Positions 1 through 5,406 of a DNA stretch of 7,698 bases are shown here, piece after piece. This stretch comes from JBGTLW01 sp041743835 (GTDB taxonomy: Bacteria; Planctomycetota; Phycisphaerae; Phycisphaerales; Phycisphaeraceae), in the NCBI GenBank assembly GCA_041743835.1, contig JBGTLW010000330.1:1-7698 (forward strand). Direction: 5' to 3'. The translations under genes were made by a program, and so were the position numbers. Under the pieces are notes generated by a model. The model was not told the origin of the DNA. It ran no database searches and worked only from the letters and a program-made list of their open reading frames with translations. How positions within the stretch are numbered: position 1 is the first letter of the stretch; each line of letters starts with the position of its first letter.

Positions 1-1
1 A

Positions 2-625
2 AAGCCGCTGGGCCTGACCACGGGCAACGACGAGCACGGCTGGCGCGCGCTGACCGCATGTCGGCTTGCCGGCCTGCTTGTGCCCCAGCAGATCAGCGTG
101 GTCAGCTACGGCAATGACCCGATCATCTGCGAGTTTTGTCACCCGCCCCTGTCGTCGGTCATCGTCGATGACGGCCGCATCGGTTTCGAGGCCGCACAAA
201 TCCTTGATCAACTGCTGGAAGACCCCGCCTCACACCCAGCCAACGTCCCGATCGCGCCCGGCGGCATCCAGGAACGCCGATCCTCCGAGTTCATCGCTGT
301 GGACGATCCGCTGGTGGCCCGGGCGCTGTATCACATCCGCGATCGACGGGGGCTGCTGTCGCTCAACGACCTGCTCCGCCACCTGCATGTCTCGCAGAGC
401 AAACTCTATCGCCGCTTCCAAACCGCGCTGGGCCGATCCCCCAGCGAAGAGATCCGAGCCATGCGACTCATCACCATCCGCGAGATGCTGCTGAGCACCG
501 ACCTCTCGCTGACCGACATCGCCATCGACGTGGGTTTCGACCACGTCTCGCAGTTGAGCCGCGAGGTGAAAGCGGCCTACGGCGTCAGCCCCACAAAGCT
601 GCGCCGCGAGCACATGCTGCGCTAG
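2..625 (+). CDS. XylR-type transcriptional regulator (LacI-like sensor + AraC HTH), 5'-truncated
   Basis: The reading frame is open from base 2 to the TAG at 623-625, giving 207 visible residues; the true start lies upstream of the window. The first ~75 residues match the end of a periplasmic-binding-protein/LacI-like sensor: a GLTTGNDEHGW segment, then VPQQISVVSYGND and PPLSSVIVDD, the usual layout of XylR-like activators. About 100 C-terminal residues form an AraC-type double helix-turn-helix: first HTH at LSLNDLLRHLHVSQSKLYRRF, second at LSLTDIAIDVGFDHVSQLSR, closing with the typical YGVSPTKLRR. Known family role: binds a sugar through the LacI-like domain and activates sugar-use genes. 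The GTG at 80 is internal to the conserved domain and is not the start. It converges on the toroid-enzyme gene with a 49-bp gap. The target genes are unknown; the neighbouring carbohydrate-type genes or genes upstream of the window are candidates. Confidence 0.9.
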   Translation, partial: KPLGLTTGNDEHGWRALTACRLAGLLVPQQISVVSYGNDPIICEFCHPPLSSVIVDDGRIGFEAAQILDQLLEDPASHPANVPIAPGGIQERRSSEFIAVDDPLVARALYHIRDRRGLLSLNDLLRHLHVSQSKLYRRFQTALGRSPSEEIRAMRLITIREMLLSTDLSLTDIAIDVGFDHVSQLSREVKAAYGVSPTKLRREHMLR

Positions 626-674
626 CCGCATCCCCGCTGATACGCGCCTCACACACTGCCGCGCATGCACCAGC

Positions 675-2090
675 TTACGCCCCGCCATCGCCCATCAGCG
701 CCAGCAACAGATAACCCACGCCATCCACGCTCTGGCACAGTTGGCCACGGGAATGCCCGCGAAACATCGGGCCGACATACAACCCATCCATCGCGTACCG
801 CTGCAGCGTGTCGGCCTGAGCGGTCATCGCCGCATCATGCAACACGCGGCCCGCTCGGTCCAGCACGCAAATCCAACGCCCCACATGCTCAGCATAGATG
901 GGCCGATCCTGTGCGCCGGGTGGCAGACGATCGACAATCATCGCCCACCGCCGCACCGCCTCTTCGAAAGCACGATTCCCGGTCAACTGCCACAGCGTCA
1001 GGCATGCGTCGGTGAGCTGCGCGGCATAGTCGTGCGTCGGGAATAGCGACTCCCACGGGTCGCTCCACCGACCAGGCGCGTAGGGTGTGTCCAGCGCATC
1101 GGCCTGCCGCTGCCCGGTCGCAAGTGTCACGCGGCCGGCGTAACGGCTGGCCTGCTCATCCCAGGCAAAACGCAAATAGGCCGCGAGCGAATCCCGAGCC
1201 ATCGCAGTGAACCGGCCGTCACCGCTGAGCTGCGCGCATTGCAGCAGGCTCCGCGCCCAGTGGCCGACCTCGCTGGTGCAACAGTGCATGTCCCACCGGT
1301 CGTGCATCGGGCTCACGGGCACAAGGCCGGTCACCGGGTCGCGCTTCTCAAAGCTGAAGCGCGCAACCCGCATGGCCAGCTCGTGCAACGACGGGTCATT
1401 CAATCGCGCACCCAACCAGCAAAGCGATGCGGCGAGCACCCCGCCAGATTCCAGGAATGCGTGGTCGGACGCGCGGTCGGCGTGGCGGTTGAACTCACCT
1501 GTCGCGGGGTCCACCACATGCAAAGCGCCCATCGCGCGGATCGCACGCTCGGTCGCCGCGGGGTCCACTCGCCACAGCGTGTCCCACCGTGGCAACAGCG
1601 GCCGACACTCATGCAAGGCCCCCGCGTCAGTCGCCAGATCGATCGGTTTGGGCGGCTCCGTGCTAAGGAAGCCCACCGGCCCGGACACACCCACGTCATA
1701 AAAATAGTGGTTGCCCCACAGGATCAAACCGCTGCTCTTGCTCACACATGCACGCAGGTACGCTGCGGTGTAATCCTCCGCAGCACGGGCGTAGCGCAAC
1801 TCGCCGGTGAGGTCGCTGAGCCGGTACGCCGCGGCGATCAGCGGCTGATCCCAATAAAGCGTGCAGCCATGCGGCGCGTCAATGTTCCGGTACACCCGCT
1901 TATACGTGTCGCTGCCCGGCTGCGGGGGGACAGGCTCGCCGGTGCGTGCGTCGATGGAAGACATCCACATCGGCCCGATGTCTTTGCTAAAACGCGATGC
2001 AACACCCGTGCTCAGCAGTTGATCGAAGTGGCGGCGCACGTGATCCAGATGCGCCCGTGGTTGATGCTGATTCATGGCGCGCGGCATCAT
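675..2090 (-). CDS. predicted alpha/alpha-toroid (six-hairpin-like) carbohydrate-acting protein
   Basis: A 471-residue protein without signal peptide or membrane segment, so probably cytoplasmic. It is mostly amphipathic helices with repeated aromatic and Gly turns, as in alpha/alpha-toroid lyases and hydrolases. Conserved-looking blocks are WDQP (80-83) followed by LSDLTGELRYARAAE, WGNHYFYD (125-132), HECRP (160-164), FNRH (200-203), HCCTSEVGHW (269-278), YAEH (399-402), MFRGH (442-446) and SVDGVGYLL (454-462). The charged or aromatic pockets (H128, H203, H269, H277, H402, H446) are candidate active-site residues; this is inference. I recognise the general type from planctomycete proteins labelled hypothetical or pectate-lyase-like, but cannot name a family or substrate. 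Start choice: the ATG at 2090 (or 2087) has GAGGGG at 2099-2094 on this strand. A more upstream ATG (2198) would overlap the divergent gene and add unconserved residues; the ATG at 2075 has no ribosome site. It is divergent from the FAD oxidoreductase gene, suggesting a shared pathway. Confidence 0.72.
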   Translation of the reverse strand: MMPRAMNQHQPRAHLDHVRRHFDQLLSTGVASRFSKDIGPMWMSSIDARTGEPVPPQPGSDTYKRVYRNIDAPHGCTLYWDQPLIAAAYRLSDLTGELRYARAAEDYTAAYLRACVSKSSGLILWGNHYFYDVGVSGPVGFLSTEPPKPIDLATDAGALHECRPLLPRWDTLWRVDPAATERAIRAMGALHVVDPATGEFNRHADRASDHAFLESGGVLAASLCWLGARLNDPSLHELAMRVARFSFEKRDPVTGLVPVSPMHDRWDMHCCTSEVGHWARSLLQCAQLSGDGRFTAMARDSLAAYLRFAWDEQASRYAGRVTLATGQRQADALDTPYAPGRWSDPWESLFPTHDYAAQLTDACLTLWQLTGNRAFEEAVRRWAMIVDRLPPGAQDRPIYAEHVGRWICVLDRAGRVLHDAAMTAQADTLQRYAMDGLYVGPMFRGHSRGQLCQSVDGVGYLLLALMGDGGA

Positions 2091-2093
2091 ACG

Positions 2094-2099
2094 CCCCTC
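2094..2099 (-). promoter_or_regulatory. ribosome binding site deciding the start of the toroid gene
   Basis: GAGGGG on the minus strand, 3 nt before the ATG at 2090 and 6 nt before the ATG at 2087. The GAGG core is 5 or 8 nt away. It supports a start at one of these two codons over 2075 or 2198. Confidence 0.5.
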
Positions 2100-2108
2100 G
2101 CCTGTGCC

Positions 2109-2137
2109 TTGCAGCGACAATCCTTCACCACCATAAT
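2109..2137 (+). promoter_or_regulatory. candidate promoter for the FAD oxidoreductase, possibly leaderless
   Basis: TTGCAG (2109-2114, 3/6 match) and CATAAT (2132-2137, 5/6 match) are spaced by 17 nt. The expected transcription start, 6-7 nt downstream, falls on or next to the ATG at 2144. That gene shows no Shine-Dalgarno sequence, which fits a leaderless message. Inference from pattern only. Confidence 0.35.
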
Positions 2138-2157
2138 CCGGCGATGAACAGCGCCAA
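2130..2157 (-). promoter_or_regulatory. candidate weak promoter for the toroid gene
   Basis: On the minus strand, TTGGCG (2157-2152) and TATGGT (2135-2130) are separated by 16 nt. Matches to the sigma70 consensus are 3/6 and 4/6, so this is weak. Transcription would begin near 2123 and leave a leader of about 33 nt containing the GAGGGG ribosome site. The -10 box overlaps the candidate -10 box of the opposite gene. Confidence 0.25.
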
Positions 2158-3664
2158 GCCCCAGCCGTTGCGTGCGGATGTCGTGGTCTATCAGGCAACG
2201 CCCGGCGGGGTGTGTGCCGCGGCCGCGGCGGCGCGGGCCGGGGCCGACGTGTTGCTCATTGAGACCGACCACCGCATCGGCGGGCTCAACACCAGCGGGC
2301 TGAACAACAACGAACAGCACCACATGTTCCCCGCTCAGACCTTCGGCGGGCTGTGCGGCGTCTTCTTCGACAGGCTGAGCCGATACTACCCCGAGAACTG
2401 GCAGCAGCGGCCGGGCTGGTTCAACTCCGACCACTTAGAGGCCGAGTTGCTGCAACTGATCGACCACCCAAGCATCACCCTGCTCACCGGCCGTCATATG
2501 GCGGCGCTGAGCAAGCGCGGCTCGAGCATCGACCACATCACGCTCGACGACGGCAGCACCGCGCACGCCTCGGCCTGGATCGATGCGTCATACGAGGGCG
2601 ACCTCATGGCCTTGGCCGGCGTGCCGTGGCGCATGGGCCGCGAAGCCCGCAGCGAGCTGGAGCCGATGGCTGGCGTCACGTGGAACGACCCCGTCATCAC
2701 GATCGACCCCTACGACGGCCTCGGCCTGCTCCCGGGCCTCAGCGACCAGCCCACGCCGCACGACGGCCAGCCGTCCGACCAGGTTCAGGTCATCAACTTC
2801 CGCACCACGCTCACCGACGACCCAGCCAACCGCGTGCCGATCCCCCCGCCGGATCACTACAACCCGCGAGACCACGAGCTGCTGGCCCGCTCCCTCCAGG
2901 CCGGCTCGATGAAAACGCTCCGCGAAGTGCTGGGGCTCTACGTCCTGCCTAACCGTCAGTTCGAGTGCAACAACAACCAGAAGGCGGTGGTCTCGCTCGC
3001 GCAGCGCGGCATCGCCACACGCTGGCCCCTTGCGTCACACGAGCAACGCCGTGCGATATGGGAAGACCTGCGGCAGTACAACCTCGGCGTGTTCCACTTC
3101 CTCGCCACCGACCCGCGCGTGCCCACCGACATCAGCCAACACATGCGCGCACTGGGGTTCCCAGCCCACCTCTATGTGGACAACGGGCACTGGCCTTATG
3201 AGGTATACGTCCGCGAGGCCCGGCGGATGCAGGGGCTGTACACCATGACCGAGCACGACATACGCGAAGACCGCCGCAAGGACGACGCGGTGTGCCTCGG
3301 CTCGCACTTCATTGATAGCCATTGGGTGGACCGCTACCCCGTCGGCCGGGAGGGCTTCCGCAACGAGGGCCGGCTCTGGCTCAAGGGGCGAATCTTCCAG
3401 CTCCCGCTGCGCTGCATGCTGCCAAGGCCGGAGGACTGCGACAACCTGATCGTCCCCGTATGCGTCAGCGCGACGCACGTGGCCTGGTGCGCGATCCGCC
3501 TCGAACCGACCTGGATGAAGCTTGGCGAAGCCGCTGGCCTCGCCGCCGCGCTATCGCTGGATCACAACCGCCCGCCGCAGGAACTGCAGTATTCAGCACT
3601 CCGCAGCGAACTCGAGCGCGCGGAGCAGATCATCGACCTGCCCGACGAGTTGCTGGCCCTCTGA
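2144..3664 (+). CDS. FAD-dependent oxidoreductase (PF12831 FAD_oxidored type)
   Basis: A 506-residue flavoprotein whose substrate is unknown; family members are common in planctomycete sugar-use loci. The N-terminal Rossmann segment ADVVVYQATPGGVCAA (11-26) is followed by a strand ending in E40, which would bind the ribose of FAD, and by HRIGGLNTSG (43-52). Further family blocks are NFRTTLTDDPANR (218-230), DNGHWPYEVYVREARRM (346-362), MTEHD (368-372), LGSHFIDSHWVDRYP, FRNEGR, and near the C-terminus NLIVPVCVSATHVAW (434-448) and LGEAAGLAAALS, the segment that closes the FAD site. There is no signal peptide, so it is predicted cytoplasmic. An oddity is Q17 where the first glycine of the dinucleotide motif is usual. 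Start: the ATG at 2144 begins 10 residues before the Rossmann strand. An upstream in-frame ATG at 1997 would overlap the divergent gene and add unrelated residues. Divergent pairing with the toroid gene suggests co-regulation. Confidence 0.87.
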   Translation: MNSAKPQPLRADVVVYQATPGGVCAAAAAARAGADVLLIETDHRIGGLNTSGLNNNEQHHMFPAQTFGGLCGVFFDRLSRYYPENWQQRPGWFNSDHLEAELLQLIDHPSITLLTGRHMAALSKRGSSIDHITLDDGSTAHASAWIDASYEGDLMALAGVPWRMGREARSELEPMAGVTWNDPVITIDPYDGLGLLPGLSDQPTPHDGQPSDQVQVINFRTTLTDDPANRVPIPPPDHYNPRDHELLARSLQAGSMKTLREVLGLYVLPNRQFECNNNQKAVVSLAQRGIATRWPLASHEQRRAIWEDLRQYNLGVFHFLATDPRVPTDISQHMRALGFPAHLYVDNGHWPYEVYVREARRMQGLYTMTEHDIREDRRKDDAVCLGSHFIDSHWVDRYPVGREGFRNEGRLWLKGRIFQLPLRCMLPRPEDCDNLIVPVCVSATHVAWCAIRLEPTWMKLGEAAGLAAALSLDHNRPPQELQYSALRSELERAEQIIDLPDELLAL

Positions 3665-3703
3665 TCACGCAAAAACCCGCAGACATGGTGTGGATACCAC
3701 GCG

Positions 3704-3721
3704 GCCGGTTCAACGACCGGC
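3704..3721. repeat. inverted repeat (6-bp arms, 6-nt loop)
   Basis: GCCGGT, a 6-nt loop, then ACCGGC. It is the first of three close hairpins 40 bp after the FAD oxidoreductase stop codon. No T-run follows, so it is not a standard intrinsic terminator, but it may mark the transcript end. Confidence 0.45.
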
Positions 3722-3737
3722 ACCGGGGGCTGCCACA

Positions 3738-3750
3738 CCCTGACTCAGGG
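3738..3750. repeat. 13-bp perfect palindrome
   Basis: CCCTGACTCAGGG is symmetric around its central C (6-bp arms). As RNA it would give a 5-bp stem with a 3-nt loop. It is the second of the three tandem inverted repeats. Confidence 0.45.
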
Positions 3751-3751
3751 G

Positions 3752-3765
3752 CGGTCGCGTGACCG
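3752..3765. repeat. inverted repeat (5-bp arms, 4-nt loop)
   Basis: CGGTC, GCGT, GACCG. It is the third of the tandem inverted repeats, starting 1 nt after the preceding palindrome. No T-run follows. Confidence 0.4.
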
Positions 3766-3908
3766 ATGGGCCTAGCCGCCGCTGAATATCACGCTCGACC
3801 TCCCCCAGTTGGCGACGGCTTTGACCTGCTCACCGTGACCGGGACCGGGCTGAAGCGTGGTGTCATCGGTGATTTGGTTGAGAAACAATTAAAACTGTAC
3901 GCATTATG

Positions 3909-3935
3909 TTTCACCACGGCAAAAACCTTGTGAAA
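3909..3935. promoter_or_regulatory. candidate operator: TTTCAC...GTGAAA inverted repeat
   Basis: TTTCAC (3909-3914) and GTGAAA (3930-3935) face each other with 15 nt between them. The half-site start-to-start distance is 21 bp, about two helical turns. It lies in the AT-rich region upstream of the GntR-type regulator. Binding by that regulator or another one is inference. Confidence 0.3.
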
Positions 3936-3941
3936 TGGCTC

Positions 3942-3971
3942 AAATTCCGCAATTTTTGCTAAAAATCCGCA
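3942..3971. repeat. 20-bp-period direct repeat bracketing a palindrome
   Basis: AAATTCCGCA (3942-3951) recurs as AAAATCCGCA (3962-3971), 9 of 10 bases equal, exactly 20 bp apart. Overlapping it is a perfect ATTTTT-GCT-AAAAAT inverted repeat at 3952-3966. Spacing of about two helical turns suits paired protein binding sites. Confidence 0.4.
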
Positions 3972-3985
3972 TAGCGGTCCGTATG
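3970..3985. promoter_or_regulatory. candidate operator: imperfect palindrome CATAG-CGG-T-CCG-TATG
   Basis: CATA (3970-3973) pairs with TATG (3982-3985), and CGG (3975-3977) with CCG (3979-3981). One extra G at 3974 breaks the symmetry. It overlaps the end of the 20-bp direct repeat and lies about 70 bp upstream of the predicted -35 box, an activator-like rather than repressor-like position. Confidence 0.3.
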
Positions 3986-4052
3986 ATCGTCTTCCTTGTC
4001 ATGCTAATTTTCGGTGTCATCGCAAAATGTCATGTGAATTCGTACATTACAC

Positions 4053-4081
4053 TTGACAGTTGCGTTTTGTTGAATTAATAT
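4053..4081 (+). promoter_or_regulatory. sigma70-type promoter of the GntR/LacI regulator
   Basis: A perfect TTGACA -35 box (4053-4058), a 17-nt spacer, and TAATAT (4076-4081, 4/6 match) as -10. Predicted transcription start is near 4088, giving a leader of about 43 nt before the ATG at 4131. It is the best promoter-like sequence seen in the window and sits at the downstream end of the AT-rich tract. Confidence 0.65.
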
Positions 4082-4130
4082 TGCATGCGTCGCCTCTACA
4101 CACCGTTCTGGTTTTTTTGGATTAAGTCAG

Positions 4131-5291
4131 ATGGCCCCCTCAACCGCTGCACCCCCGATGCCACAAGCCCCACGCAATGGGCAGTTGCGCGTCATGGAGG
4201 CGGTACATGGCTGGATCAACCGGGGCGAACTGACCCGTGGGGACGCACTCCCCGCCATGCGGCGGATGGCGGAAACGCTTGATGTCGATAAGGCCACCGT
4301 CTGCCGGGCGCTCGCCACCTTGCAGGAAAAGGGGCTGATCCAGCGGCAGGGGCGGCGGCTTCACTTGAGCGAGCAGGCGACAACTCACAATGAATCCGCG
4401 CCGGTCCTGGGCAACACCGTGCTGGTGGTCACCTCGGCCGACACCCATGCCGACAAGGTCCGCCGCGGCTGGCTGGGGCAGGTCATCGAGGGCCTGCTCG
4501 GTGAAGCGCACGCCCGGCAGTGCAACGCCATGGTCGTCCACCCCAAGCGCCTTGAAACCGAGCTCGGGGCGCTCTCCGCCGCCCGGCCGCTGGGCTTCGT
4601 GATGATCGGCAGCGAGCATAACCGACAGACGTGTGCCCGCATCGAAGAGGCTGGGCTCCCGCTGGTGCTCTATGGCGACGAATTCGAGGCCCACGGCCAC
4701 GACATGATCACGCCCGACCACGTCATCGGCACGCGAGACCTCACGCGCGGGCTGATCGAACGCGGCGCGAAACGGCTGCTTCGGCTGTGGGTCCACCGGG
4801 AATCAAACGAAGAGCGGCCGATCTGGCTGGGCCAACGCGATGCCGGCTTCGAGCAGGCGGTGCGCGAAGCGGGCTTGGAGGTCATGCCCCCGGTCGAGTT
4901 CCGCCGGTCGCCGCCGGCCAAGGGCGTGGACGTGTTCGAGCAACACGTCCGAGAGGTTGCCGGCCGACTGGTCGAGCACCTGACCGGCCCCGAGCCGATC
5001 GACGCGATCCTGGTCCCGACCGACGGCCAGATCCCCGAGGTCGCCGCCGCCTGCCGCCTCTTCGGCAGGACGCCGAATCGGCACGTGCTGCTCGCTGGCT
5101 ACGACAACGACTGGGCCACCAGCGACTTCCGCGACCGCGACCCGACCCGCCCGCTGCTGACCACCGCCCACGACACCGCGCACCTGGGCCAGGCCCTGCT
5201 CCGCACGGTCATCGAACGGGCGTCCAACCCGAACGCCGAACCCAAACGCATCGCCCTGCCGCCGGCAGTGGTGGATGTGGCCAGTATGTGA
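4131..5291 (+). CDS. GntR-headed transcriptional regulator with LacI-like sensor domain
   Basis: A 386-residue one-component regulator. Residues ~16-78 form a GntR winged helix: a first helix around LRVMEAVHGWI, then LPAMRRMAETLDVD (40-53) and the recognition helix KATVCRALATLQEKGLI (54-70), with a wing around QGRRLHL. From about residue 94 the protein resembles LacI/periplasmic-binding-type sensors: VLVVTSADTHADK, a RPLGFVMIGS strand, DAILVPTDG (291-299) and HVLLAGYDND. The order matches AraR-type GntR/LacI hybrids, which release or bind DNA in response to a sugar. Such proteins usually control neighbouring genes, here perhaps the export genes that follow and its own promoter. Start: the ATG at 4131 gives full coverage of the winged helix; no Shine-Dalgarno is seen. 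M10 or M22 remain possible but M22 would cut the first helix. Confidence 0.85.
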   Translation: MAPSTAAPPMPQAPRNGQLRVMEAVHGWINRGELTRGDALPAMRRMAETLDVDKATVCRALATLQEKGLIQRQGRRLHLSEQATTHNESAPVLGNTVLVVTSADTHADKVRRGWLGQVIEGLLGEAHARQCNAMVVHPKRLETELGALSAARPLGFVMIGSEHNRQTCARIEEAGLPLVLYGDEFEAHGHDMITPDHVIGTRDLTRGLIERGAKRLLRLWVHRESNEERPIWLGQRDAGFEQAVREAGLEVMPPVEFRRSPPAKGVDVFEQHVREVAGRLVEHLTGPEPIDAILVPTDGQIPEVAAACRLFGRTPNRHVLLAGYDNDWATSDFRDRDPTRPLLTTAHDTAHLGQALLRTVIERASNPNAEPKRIALPPAVVDVASM

Positions 5292-5320
5292 GTTTTTGCC
5301 CTGTTTCGATCCATTACCAC

Positions 5321-5337
5321 AGGAGGCCTCGTCCATG
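5321..5337 (+). promoter_or_regulatory. upstream ribosome binding site and alternative in-frame start of the PEP-CTERM gene
   Basis: AGGAGG (5321-5326) sits 8 nt before the ATG at 5335, which is in frame with the PEP-CTERM gene. Use of this start would add 24 residues before the signal peptide. The signal-peptide layout favours the downstream GTG instead. Confidence 0.5.
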
Positions 5338-5394
5338 ATTCGTCATCTTCACCCTCGCGTCGCCGGAAACCTAGCACTCGTAATGCATACACAC

Positions 5395-5400
5395 AAGGAG
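5395..5400 (+). promoter_or_regulatory. ribosome binding site deciding the GTG start
   Basis: AAGGAG lies 6 nt before the GTG at 5407. Together with the signal peptide that begins there, it makes GTG the preferred start. Confidence 0.65.
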
Positions 5401-5406
5401 AACATC

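Larger units (their letters stand above)
3685..3762 (+). pseudogene. possible remnant of a formylglycine-generating-enzyme-like gene
   Basis: Bases 3685-3759 read MVWIPRGRF, then NDRHRGLPHPDSGAVA, before TGA. The opening matches the start of the FGE-sulfatase domain, typically MVW[IV]PGGxF followed by a GSD.H..EEAPV-like stretch. The usual MGS is missing and the frame stops after 25 codons. If real, it is a decayed scrap of a sulfatase-activating-enzyme-like gene. It could also be chance; the match is short. Confidence 0.2.
3665..4130. other. gene-free intergenic region: GC-rich part with hairpins, then AT-rich repeat-dense regulatory part
   Basis: No convincing gene lies here. Bases 3665-3880 have the GC-rich composition of the surrounding genes and hold three inverted repeats and two faint coding traces. 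Bases 3881-4080 contain about 75 G+C in 200 (hand count), far below the flanking genes. They carry short direct repeats, inverted repeats and, at the end, the promoter of the next gene. A T7 run at 4112-4118 has no hairpin before it and lies in the predicted leader, so it is not called a terminator. Confidence 0.7.

Noticed and set aside
1997..2143. Upstream extension of the FAD oxidoreductase to an ATG at 1997
   Set aside because: The extra 49 residues show no motif and overlap the opposite gene. The Rossmann strand begins 10 residues after the ATG at 2144.
1239..2147. Long plus-strand open frame (302 codons) across the toroid gene
   Set aside because: It is antisense to a protein with coherent toroid-like motifs. 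Its own product is Arg/His/Gln-rich without any recognisable motif, typical of the mirror frame in GC-rich DNA.
2091..2198. Upstream extension of the toroid protein to an ATG at 2198
   Set aside because: It would overlap the divergent gene by 55 bp and adds low-complexity residues. The ribosome site supports 2090 or 2087.
3322..3762. Plus-strand open frame of 146 codons as a separate gene
   Set aside because: Most of it is an out-of-frame copy of the FAD gene's 3' end. Only its last 25 codons carry a possible motif, reported separately as a remnant.
3861..4033. CRISPR-like repeats
   Set aside because: The TGTCAT copies are only 6-10 bp long with irregular spacing, unlike CRISPR repeats.
4112..4118. 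T7 run as an intrinsic terminator
   Set aside because: No stem precedes it, and it lies between a near-consensus promoter and the start codon of the regulator.
4085..4282. Small open frame (65 codons) overlapping the regulator start
   Set aside because: Its ATG lies at or before the predicted transcription start, it has no ribosome site, and most of it runs inside the regulator in another frame.
4631..5338. Arg/Pro-rich plus-strand open frame of 235 codons inside the regulator
   Set aside because: A shifted frame of the regulator with extreme Arg, Ala and Pro content and no motif.
5275..5406. Start of the PEP-CTERM protein at the ATG at 5275
   Set aside because: It overlaps the end of the regulator, lacks a ribosome site and would bury the signal peptide 44 residues inside the protein.
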